Below, in pieces: positions 1 to 9,256 of a stretch of 64,000 nt of DNA. The notes beneath the pieces were generated by a model. It worked only from the letters and a program-made list of their open reading frames with translations, did not search any database and was not told where the DNA came from. How positions within the stretch are numbered: position 1 is the first letter of the stretch; each line of letters begins with the position of its first letter. This DNA is from Chionis minor (taxonomy: Eukaryota > Chordata > Aves > Charadriiformes > Chionididae). The DNA lies in assembly GCA_013398295.1 (NCBI GenBank), contig VZSF01006711.1, positions 211,911 to 275,910 of the forward strand, read 5' to 3'. The position numbers and the translations under genes are program-made.

Positions 1-1457
1 CCACTCCCCTGAATTTAGTTTTGCAGCTTATTAATGTAGTTAAAGTACATTTGGTGCCATCTTTCTGAACCTTCACAGGGGGAAGAAAGAGAGAAGAAAA
101 AGGCCCAAATCTCAGCCACGGTTTTCTGACTCAGATTCACGACTGAAACTGGAGCAGTGGCATGGATGTAAAACTCAAGCCACGCTGAGAATCAGCTCTC
201 CATCTTACTCTGCTATTTCTTCCTCTCTAAAATGGCTTAGCTCTGAACTTTGACACTCTGAGTTCCTTTTGGTTGGCAAACACAAGCACTGAATCCCATC
301 GACACCTCCTGTCTCACTATTATTTCTATATTAGTTGAAAAGTCATTAGGGGAACACAAATGTTTTCAGACTCAGCTGATGGCAGGATATGTGAAGAGAA
401 AAAACCCCTCATAATCTTTCTGAGGCAGAGCCTGCTCCTTGGACACCACAAATCTTTACAAGATCCTTTGTCTTTCGTGCTTAAAGTTTCCGGGTCAGTG
501 ACATGTTGAAAATAAGGTCAGCTGCCATGTATGCCCAGTCCCTTCTACTCACCTCCAGACATTTCCCACCCTTACCCCAACAGAAAATATTCAAAGCAAG
601 TTTTCAAACAGCCTGTTTGAATAAAAGTCAGTGGATTTTTCCTGTTTTCATCACTGCTCAATTTTTCCTTGCTGCATGGCATAGACAGCAGACAGAAGGG
701 TGAGCTGAGCACCTTGATGCTCACAGACCAAGAGGCATCATCTGAGCGCAGCACACTACGTTGCCAAATAGGCTAATTGGGGATACACAAGTGCCCAGAC
801 AAGGGAAAGGATCCTGTGTAGCATCTGCCTACCCTCAGTGTCCAGAAACCATAAAAAAGATAGGGGGAAACAAAAAAGAGTCATGTAGAATTTGCAAGTT
901 CAAATCTTAAACCAAAATGCAACCAAGGTGAGTAGAAAGTCACTTGGAGGGAAGGGGAAATGAAGTAAAAAGCTGGAACTCACATTTTCAAGGGATGGGA
1001 CATTAAAAGAGAAGAACAAGCTCTGTAAAGAGGTGAACAGAGATGATAACACTCCTACAAAGGCTGAATTTCATGTATAACCTTTGGAATATGTCATGTA
1101 GGCCCAGGAACATTTTGGTCTCCAGTACTCCTGCACCGTGACCATTGTAAACTGCATTGCTGGGCAATGTTTGTCAGTTATACCATCAATTAATAGCTTT
1201 CCCTTTCACCAGAGTCACTCCAGAAATGTAACTCCAGCACGGAAGGGAAGCCTGGATGCTCATCTGTTTGTTTCAGGAGCTGAGAAAGTGAGTCCCTAGG
1301 AGCCCCGGCGCTGCCAGCATGTTGCAGATAGCGCTCATGCATCAAACACCATCACTCGCCCACTCAGCCGGTCGATGACAAAAATATACCAGGAACAGAA
1401 AGAACAGGATCAGCAGAAAGGGGCCCCTGCAAGAGGAGCAGCACTGGGAAGAGGAGG
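1..1457. other. Intergenic/intronic DNA, no gene recognised
   Basis: Moderately AT-rich single-copy-looking sequence with no recognisable exon, repeat or RNA gene. The only open frames are about 60-66 codons, overlap on opposite strands around 503-754, and encode nothing familiar. Base composition becomes GC-richer from about 1300 on, leading into the CpG-rich patch that follows. Confidence 0.6.
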
Positions 1458-1572
1458 CGGCCTCAGGGCAGCAAAGTTCCCGCGATGCGGAGCTGGCAGG
1501 TGCCGAGGCGCCGGCACGGAGGGGCCACCTCAGCGGCTGTGTGTGGGCAGGGGCGTTTGCCCACAGCGTCCG
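1458..1572. other. Small CpG-rich patch
   Basis: About 12 CpG dinucleotides by hand count in 115 bp at roughly two-thirds GC, close to the number expected without CpG depletion, whereas the flanks are clearly CpG-poor. A minus-strand frame (1342-1602, 86 codons) crosses it and ends in a hydrophobic stretch (FLLILFFLFLVYF), and a plus-strand frame (1375-1974) overlaps it. Neither resembles a known protein. It could be a minor unmethylated element, an alternative first exon, or chance; no TATA box or clear splice pair decides it. Confidence 0.35.
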
Positions 1573-2492
1573 CCTGCCTGCTGCATCTCCAACTGCAGCC
1601 AAGCAGCATCGTGCTCAGAAAATCCCTGGCTTCTCCGTCCTATCCATTCCCTTCCACATATGGAGGGCAGTATAGAAATTTTTAAAAAAAGAAAAAAACA
1701 AACCTGTGGCTACACGGTTGCTGCTGTGGGCACTTGGGTCATGGCAGCGGTGCCCCAAGACCACTACATGGGGACAGTCTTTTCCAATTTTGGCACAATA
1801 TTTTGTCCATCAGGCAGCAGCACAGACATAGTGAGCCCTGAACCCACAATTGCTTCGCAGCCCCTACAGCCCATAGGAGCTCCATGTCCCTATATATGTG
1901 GAAATTACCCCATGCCAACGCGCTCGCACGCATCAGCCAGCCACAGTACCCACCAACACATTTTCCATGAGTGATGCCCCGTGCCTGAATTCCTGCGCCT
2001 GCGGAAGAGACCCACAAACCCCTCCTGTGTATTTTGCTCCTTACGGACTCCTGCGTCCCAGCAGGAGATCCATGCTGAATGAGCAGCTTCCCTTATGTTT
2101 AAATCTTTTGATGAGTAAGATGCTCGCCTGCAGCTGCCAGTCAGTACATCAGGCTCCTCACTATGCTTTAAAATATGAAATAAAGGAATTGACTGAAATG
2201 TCAGGCAGCAGCCTCTTGTCCTGCCTTTTACAAAAGACTAAGTTTAAAATAATAATAAGTAATAATAAAGCCCTGTCATCTCTGCAGTTCTCTCCATTAT
2301 GTACAGCTGAACGTGTTAAGAATTTACAGAAAGAAAAACCAGCTGGAGACAACAGAGACCCACGGTCTTTGGCAAACCATTGATCACAAAGGGCCCTACC
2401 AACACCCTTTGACCACCCCTTATCGCAAGGGCGGCTTCCAGAGAAACACCGCTGCATCCCCAGGGCTGGCGCAGACTGGGGCTCGGAGATTT
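1573..2492. other. Intergenic DNA, no gene recognised
   Basis: Single-copy-looking sequence. Includes an A-rich run around 1681-1700 and a short AATAATAAGTAATAATAA simple stretch near 2250-2268. Open frames here do not resemble a protein family. Confidence 0.55.
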
Positions 2493-2784
2493 GGAAAGGG
2501 GCTCCAGGAAAGCTGGACTTTTTACAAGGGCATGTAGTGACAGGACGAGGGGTGATGGCTTCAAACTGGAAGAGAGAAGATTTAATACAGATATTAAGAA
2601 GAAATTTTTCACTCTGAGGGTGGTGAGCCCCTGACCCAGGTTGCCCAGAGAAGCTGTGGCTGCCCCATCCCTGGAGTGGACGGGGCTTGGAGCAACCTGG
2701 TCTGGTGGGAGGTGTCCGGGCCCAGGGCAGGGGTGTGGAACTGGATGGTCTTGAAGGTCCCTTCCAACCCAAACCATTCTATGA
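2493..2784 (+). mobile_element. CR1 LINE, 5'-truncated, plus strand
   Basis: The segment reads in order: a relic of the ORF2 C-terminus (TACAAGGGCATGTAGTGACA, then GATGGCTTCAAACTGGAAGA), then AGGTTGCCCAGAGAAGCTGT, then a 3' end reading GGTCCCTTCCAACCCAAACC followed by ATTCTATGAC. This order and the ATTCTATGA-type terminus are diagnostic of CR1. Only the last ~290 bp of a 4-5 kb element remain, so there is no reverse transcriptase and no mobility. Substitutions break the reading frame. The minus-strand frames of 203 and 161 codons here are shadows of the repeat. Confidence 0.93.
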
Positions 2785-4158
2785 CTTTGCTCAAGTCCCA
2801 CAAGCTGCTCTGCCTCCGCTCAGACCATGCTCCTGCTACAGGCGCTGGGTACCTTCTGAGCAAGAGGAACCGCTAATGTCTGGGCGAGATTGAACTGGTG
2901 AAACTCCCAGGAGTGGAGATTAGGCAGCACAATATTTACAAATAGCCATGCTAATTGCCAGCTACTGGGACAGTAAATCAAGTTCATCAACTCCACATTT
3001 CAAAATTTGTACCAATGTAGGCTTGGCAGAAACCCCTTTTCTTTGCTTTCATTTCAGTTTAATGAGATGAATAGTCCAGCCAGAAGGCCTGAGGGCCTGA
3101 TCCTGCAACGTTGCTCCAGAAGAGCCTGGAGTATTTTGCAGAGTTCAGGAACCAGTCTGTGGTTTGGATATTTATCATTCAGGCTGAAGCTGTCCTTGAT
3201 TAGCCTTGAAAGAGGAATTAAGGTATCGGAGGTGCTGGGAGCAGATGTGAGATACCATGAGCACTTCAAGGGCTGCAAATTTGGCACATTAGTCTACAAT
3301 TCAAAGCCCTAGATATCCTCAAATAATTCAAATTACCAGAATGTTTAGATCAAAAAATCAAAACAGACAGTGGAGAAAATTTAACTTCTTCTACGCTTCA
3401 TTTCAAAGTGTGGGGTTTTTCGAACTGATAAAATTTGACCATTTGAAATTTCAGCTTTGTGCAGCACAGCAGAAAGCCATGCCAATTAAAAGATGAAAAA
3501 AGGTTTTTGTCCTTTTTCTGAAGATAATAGAACGGTGAATTTCTAAGGAAAGATGATCCAAAACAAAAATATTATCAAAACAGCAATGTGGCCAAGCATT
3601 ACGATTTCAGCAGAGCTGCCTTTGGCTACAGAAAGCATCAGAGCTCCTCCTGAGCAGCCCTGCTTTGGGGAGTTTGCTTTTTTAAAGAAGTTCAACTCCA
3701 GACACAAGGTCTGCGAGGGCAAGGAACCGACTAACAGATCAGCTTCCCTTTTGAACCAAATGTCAAATTTTTCTGACTTAAGGTAGACGTTGACAAGCAT
3801 GAACCTAAAATTCACCATTCATCTGAAGAAGAAAAGACTAAAAATTGGGCTTGAAGGCAAATGCTATTAATCAGTGCTTTGTGTAATAGGCATCTCTCAC
3901 AGAAGTTCCCTGGCTCTTCTGTCTTCAGTGAGAAGATTCAGACTTGCTTTGGTTTAACTATTTTATCAAGACGACAACCCAAAAAATCATCAAAAGAGGA
4001 TAGTATTGCCAGCAGCAACAGGGGCCTGCACAAAGCCAAGAGAAGCCTGACAACTGGTAAGATTTGGCCAGACATGACAATGATGCAGGTACAAAGGAAA
4101 GCAATGGCTGAAAACCAGCTTAAAAAATACTGAGATTTGCAGCACCGCACATGAAGCT
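2785..4158. other. Intergenic DNA, no gene recognised
   Basis: No repeat or exon could be recognised with confidence. A 101-codon plus frame (3007-3312) and a 77-codon minus frame (3054-3287) overlap each other; neither has a recognisable domain or convincing splice sites. 3360-3550 is AT-rich with no further structure noted. Confidence 0.5.
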
Positions 4159-4179
4159 GGGGGGGGGGGGGGGGGGGGN
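4159..4179 (+). other. Poly-G run ending in an assembly gap (N)
   Basis: Twenty consecutive G residues (4159-4178) are followed by a single N at 4179. The N marks unresolved sequence, so the true tract length is unknown. Such a run is expected to form G-quadruplex structures and to stall sequencing, which explains why the assembly breaks here. Confidence 0.9.
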
Positions 4180-6098
4180 CAGAGCCATTTAAAGTAGGAA
4201 AGCTGTCAGAGCAAGAAAACATCTCTTTCAGTGGAGTTATCTAGCACTGGTGGGGCATTAGCAAAGGGGGAAACATTTTCTTCCCCAACTGTATACATGT
4301 CCCATGATTTATACTCTTTACAGCATTTTTATGAGCTTCTTTAGCACATCATCCAGTGTAATAACAGCATGGTAATTGTGTTGGCTGCATGTCCTGGCAC
4401 TTAATTATAATCCTGTCATTGTCATTTCCCAGCTTGTCTAACACAATAACCTTGCCGTGTGGCTGACATCCAATTAAGAACAAGGGGGGAGAACAAAGGA
4501 AAAAATATACAACTATTATATCAGTATAAAAGACACTTGCTTGATGGCTTTGTGATAAAGTCCATGAGTTACAATGCTGTACAACAGCGTCCACTCGCAT
4601 CTGCAGGCTTCTTGCACAGGTTTTGTGTATACAAGAAGGACAACCTGCAATTCAAAGACTTAGTTTTCCCTAAGACGCCTCTTCTTCCTCTCCTTCTGGA
4701 CTAGCACAAGTCAAGCTCCAACCTAGCTCTGGCAAACATTTGCTGTCCTCACATGAATGGAGTTTTTCTCCTTCACCAAGTGCAGGTACTACTCCAGCCA
4801 CCACCCTAAAATAACTGCTGTCTGTGAAAACAGCTGGCAGAAGATTCAGAAGGGAAAGTATGGGTGGAGAATGAAGTGACATCTCAGAGAAATTTAAAAC
4901 TCGGTCAGAAGGCAGTAATTAATCAATTCTTAATCCTTTGCCTTTTCTATCTGAGGTTTCTTTTCTATGTGTCCATTCCTGCTTCTGCTGGCTAACACAG
5001 CTGGTGAGGCTGGCACCCTCCCCCAGTACATCCTTACTCACCAGCTCCCACCCAAAATCCCACTGAGAAAATCTGGCAAATCCCGTACTACCTCATCTAC
5101 CACCTCCAGGATACTCAGTATGTTCTGAAATCCAAATCAGCCCACAAGAAAATGTCTCTTAATCAAAGACCTGACATGTAGAACTAAATTTACTTTGGTT
5201 ATCCTGTCTGTCTGTTCCAGCAGGGCCATTTCAAGGAAGCTTGCTCCAGGATCACTTACACAAGCAAATTAGGAATAACAGTGCATAGACTGTGCTGCTA
5301 CAACCATCCATGTGGACTCTTAGCTTACACACGAGCTCTTGCAACAGGTCAGGTCCCTCATGGTAACTCATTTATGCATGCTTCATATGTTAGCTACTCA
5401 AACCCAGGATGTCCTTTCTGGCGCGGATGGATACAACTTTTCATGCCATCATAGCCAGGCAGGAGAGGTTTATGTGCATTATTAAATGGTCATTTTCCGA
5501 TCCCGCATTAGAGCATCACAAGAATGAAGAAGACATTGCAGCTGCTTCACAGCTGTAGGAATTCCAGCCCTAGAGACCTCAGCAAATACAAGATTGCTGG
5601 GTACTTTATGTCCTTTTCCACAGTGATTATTTATCTAACTAGGATGAACAGAGAGACAAAAGAAGCTCTTGACAAATAATATACCTGTGAAATAATAACC
5701 TGCAGTGCTGTAAGACAGTATGATTCCTCACTGCTGAGCAGCTACTTAGGCAGAAGTTTGCCCTAAGAAGTTGTAATTGCTTTTCAGGAGAAAATTTCCT
5801 TTCCTCTCGTTCCTTTCCTATATGAGCAAGAGGTGTGCGCAATGATACCTTTCATGTGCTCCTCTTGCTCTTATCTTCTTCCTGGACCTGGTAACCTGCA
5901 GCAGTGCTGCGCCCCAGCATCTCTCAGGCTCTTGGACACAGGCAGAGGAGGAAGCAGCGAGAGCAGTAAGGCATTGCAAATCACGGTTTAAAGGTTTAAT
6001 AATTTGTTGTGGCTGTATCTATTCTTCCCATACTGCTTTGGCTGATTAATTCTAAGAACGAAATCCTGAAAACCAAAGCAAAACAAAAACTGGAATAA
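4180..6098. other. Intergenic DNA, no gene recognised
   Basis: AT-moderate single-copy-looking sequence with no recognisable repeat. Open frames are 67-83 codons at most and do not resemble known proteins. Confidence 0.55.
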
Positions 6099-6121
6099 GA
6101 GAAGCTGAGGGAACTGGGGTT

Positions 6122-6439
6122 GTTCAGCCTGGAGAAGCGGAGGCTGAGGGGAGACCTTCTCACTCCCTGCAGCTCCCTGAAAGGAGGGTGCAGTCAGGGG
6201 GGGTCGGTCTCTTCTCCCATGTTACAAGCAACAGGACAAGAGGAAATGGCATCAGGTTGCACCAGGGGAGGTTTAGGTTGGATATTAGGAAAAATATTTT
6301 CACTAGAAGTGTTATCAAGCATTGGCACAGGCTGCCCAGGGCAGTGGTGGAATCACCATCCCTAGGGGTATTTAAAAGATGTGCAGCAGATGATGGACAT
6401 GGTTTATTGGTAACTTGGCAGTGCTGGGTTGATGGTTGG
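6122..6439 (+). repeat. Exact 318-bp direct duplication, copy 1 (probable assembly artefact)
   Basis: This block begins GTTCAGCCTGGAGAAGCGG and ends GTTGATGGTTGG. It is repeated base for base at 6441-6758, the only thing between the copies being the single N at 6440. Perfect identity in a decayed transposon, with copies directly abutting an N, fits two contig ends that overlap but were not merged. Confidence 0.9.
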
Positions 6440-6440
6440 N

Positions 6441-6758
6441 GTTCAGCCTGGAGAAGCGGAGGCTGAGGGGAGACCTTCTCACTCCCTGCAGCTCCCTGAA
6501 AGGAGGGTGCAGTCAGGGGGGGTCGGTCTCTTCTCCCATGTTACAAGCAACAGGACAAGAGGAAATGGCATCAGGTTGCACCAGGGGAGGTTTAGGTTGG
6601 ATATTAGGAAAAATATTTTCACTAGAAGTGTTATCAAGCATTGGCACAGGCTGCCCAGGGCAGTGGTGGAATCACCATCCCTAGGGGTATTTAAAAGATG
6701 TGCAGCAGATGATGGACATGGTTTATTGGTAACTTGGCAGTGCTGGGTTGATGGTTGG
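6441..6758 (+). repeat. Exact 318-bp direct duplication, copy 2 (probable assembly artefact)
   Basis: Second copy of the block at 6122-6439, with no difference seen. Open frames that cross N6440 (for example 6429-6764) are products of this junction and should be ignored. Confidence 0.9.
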
Positions 6759-7345
6759 ACTTGATAATCTTAGAGGTCTCTTCCAAACATAACGATTCTA
6801 CGATTCCAAGAGCGAGAACCAAGGGATTTGGCGTAGGCTGTTTCTCCCAGCTTACTCATTGTATCGGTTGGCCACGTGGAGTCTCAGCAGGTGGTAGCAG
6901 GAGCAAACAATGGCCCTTTTTCCTGATCACAGCTTTGCCCTGAATTTTGAAGCGTTTGCTTCTCTCCCCAAGGAGCTGCAAGAAGTCACGCAGTCTGTAG
7001 AGTATATGGGCTGCGGGGACTGAGAGGGAAACTCCATGCAGGGAGGTTTAAGTCGATGGAGCGTGGCAGAGAGAAGAAAGTCTTGTTTTTCCGCTTTCCA
7101 TCCAGACGATCTCAGGAGGATAAAATCACTGAATTAAAGCTGGACTTACAAGAGAATTGAGGTAAAAGCACTAGGATTTGGGGGAAAAAAGGTAATCCAC
7201 AGCTGGTCACACCTGAGAAGAAGGGATTAACGCATTTTTTTAGCTTGTGGTGTCTTAAAACAAGGTGGGACACAGTGGGATGCTTTGGGGCACTGCCCCA
7301 CAGGGGAGCTGCTGCTGGGGGGCTCATTTCCCTGCTGAGGAAGCC

Positions 7346-7369
7346 GGGGTGGAGGGAGAGGGGCAGGGG
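7346..7369 (+). other. G-quadruplex-capable motif
   Basis: Four G runs of 4, 3, 4 and 4 (7346-7349, 7354-7356, 7360-7363, 7366-7369) with loops of 4, 3 and 2 bases satisfy the canonical intramolecular G4 pattern. Further G runs lie upstream at 7287, 7303 and 7317-7322. No promoter or exon is evident beside it, so a role is unknown. Confidence 0.6.
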
Positions 7370-7566
7370 CAGGCCCCCTCCCCAGCTGCTGGAAACAGCT
7401 CCCCATCCCACCTCCAGCCACTGCACAACAAAATGGCCAGAGCTGGACCAATGTGCCATGTCCCAGGGAACCTGCAAAGGGTCACAGAGAATTGTTTCCT
7501 CTTGCTTCTTGTTTTTTGTTTAAAAGAAAGTCTGATGAAGTGCTTATTTGGGTTTGGGCTTTTTTT

Positions 7567-7574
7567 GGGGGGGN
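7567..7574. other. Assembly gap (N) after a G run
   Basis: Eight T residues lead into seven G residues (7567-7573), then a single N at 7574. The sequences on either side of the N are not duplicates of each other, unlike at N6440. Confidence 0.85.
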
Positions 7575-8989
7575 GCAGGAGAGGGACCAACAAGAATTGT
7601 GCTGCTTTAATGCAAATTTCACTAAGATAATATCACTTGCATTTAAATTGATTTATGACTATGCACACTGAGGTCTGCACCAGCTTAACCAAGGCAATTA
7701 AAAACCTGATGTTAGCTTAATTGGTTCGAGGTTTACTACAAGCGAAGCTTAAATGCCGAGACGCTGCTCCAGAAGAATGGCACACTGAGTTATTTTTCTG
7801 GTATTTCAAAGGCACATGTCCATGCTAATGTCCTTCATCCCCACTGAGCAGATGGCTATAGTGATTGACCTAGACAAGACACCTGTGTGATAACGGAGGA
7901 CTCCTCCCAGGGTGGGCAAGGTCTGTAGCACTGAATTTAAGATTTTCAGATAAGATTCATGTGCCCCAATTGCAGTCACTTCACCTGTAATGTGAGCCCA
8001 AGTGTCTTCACTTCCCAGCTGTTATATTAAAACCTCACGTAGCTGGAAAGCCAGAGTCAAAGTCACATATATCTTGTCTTCTGCAAATACAAAGTGAGGA
8101 GATGGTTAAGACCAGAATTCATCAATATCCCCAATCCTAGTGTACAGAGGCTTCAAGAAAAGCTTTTGGTTTAGCCCGTCTTACTTGGCAACTTGATTTT
8201 CTTGTTCTCAGTCAATACTTTCTGTCCTGCAACCAACTTCCCTTTCCCCTAGTATAACATAAGTACCTTAATTAAACGGATATTAACCGAACCATGTACC
8301 AGCTAGCAGGGGTGAACACACCAAGCTGGGAGAAATAACATCTTTTGCTCCACTGATCTCATGCTCATTTGCAGATCTGAATAGGAGCCAAGTCTTTCAC
8401 AAACATGCCTTTACAGCTATTTCACAGAAATTGCTATACAGTAGTGTACTAAGTAAAATCACTAAGCAGGCATTTTTCAACTTCAACAAAATATTCTTAG
8501 CCTTGAAACATTTTTATTTGTGTAGCTAATATACAGTCTACACATGACACCATCTCCCACCATGAAACACCCTTCTTTGCTAATTAAAAGTATTTTCCTG
8601 AAAAAAAAGATTATTTGATACTAAGGTGGGTAGAAAGAAGCTCTTAGTCTTGGTCAAATAAAACCAAATTTAAAAAAAGCTTTATTAAAGCCAAATTTCA
8701 TCTCATCTCTTTAAAAATTCCTCCACAACCACCACCTAGTAACTACTTCTCTTGTATACATTTCCATTTCATATGAGAATATCTTTCTGTTTGGAAAGAC
8801 GATGGTAGCATGCTAGTGAGAACAGGGCTTTGCTTACATCCAGGTATGCTGAAAAATGAAATAGCTCTTAAGCAGCCAGTTTTTGAAATACTTCTAGAAT
8901 TCCTTAAAAATCTCCAGCTCTTGCAACACTGCCCATCCCAATTGTACAATCTCAGGTAGCTCGGAAAAAGAAAATGCTTTTTCCATACC

Positions 8990-9256
8990 CTAGTTCATGT
9001 CCTCATCTATACTGTCCATCTGTTTAGAAATCCCAGATGCAAACACACACCCATCCTCTAAGTGTTCCTTAAACGGAGCTGCATATTTGATATGAGCCAA
9101 TGCATTTCCCTCAGTTCTGTATATCTTCCAGCAACCAAGAGCATTAATTAAAACATGAGTGACATCAACATGTGCACTTTGCTGGACGAATTTTTGGGCA
9201 CTGATACAAGAAAAAGAACTAAAGCAACCGAGAAGGAGAAGGAGCTGATCACACAG
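8990..9256. other. Exon-like segment, strand ambiguous, not assigned to a gene
   Basis: Plus strand: an ATG at 9155 has A at -3 and an in-frame TAA 9 bases upstream, and opens 34 codons (start MSDINMCTLLDEFLG, then a Lys/Glu-rich stretch) up to a good donor, CAG then GTAAAC, at 9256/9257. Acceptor-like CAGs lie at about 9113 and 9135. Minus strand: a pyrimidine-rich acceptor (TTCTTTTTCTTGTATCAG) would open an exon at 9200 that runs about 70 codons to a TAG at 8990. At most one can be real, and chance is possible. The plus-strand peptide is acidic and coiled-coil-like, but I do not recognise it. Confidence 0.2.

Larger units (their letters stand above)
6099..6806 (+). mobile_element. CR1 LINE, plus strand, artificially lengthened by a duplicated block
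   Basis: A CR1 ORF2 C-terminal relic (frame reads [20 protein letters not shown]) runs into a 3' end with GTTGATGGTTGGACTTGATA, a CTTCCAAACATAACGATTCT tail and CTACGATTCC. The element is interrupted at N6440: 6122-6439 and 6441-6758 are the same 318 bp. Removing one copy leaves an ordinary ~390-bp 5'-truncated CR1 (6099-6439 plus 6759-6806). Its closest relative in the window is the copy at 19361-19986, which shares the CTCACTCCCTGCAGCTCCCT segment. Confidence 0.93.
6807..8985. other. Intergenic DNA; one G-rich segment and one gap
   Basis: Mostly AT-moderate sequence without a recognised gene. 7260-7440 is G-rich and carries overlapping frames on both strands that translate into low-information Gly/Pro/Ser-rich peptides. 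8500-8740 is AT-rich with short A runs. A single N at 7574 follows seven G residues. Confidence 0.5.

Noticed and set aside
2161..2863. Minus-strand frames of 84-203 codons
   Set aside because: They lie largely over the plus-strand CR1 at 2493-2784 and translate its antisense strand; no gene is implied.
3093..3108. GGGCCTGATCCTGCAA, reminiscent of a sauropsid interspersed repeat
   Set aside because: The match is 16 bases long with no further similarity on either side.
6429..6764. Open frames crossing the N at 6440
   Set aside because: The junction is an assembly artefact between two copies of the same CR1 block.
7720..7740. GGTTCGAGG as a tRNA B-box
   Set aside because: No matching A-box or foldable cloverleaf upstream; no tRNA gene was found anywhere in the window by eye.
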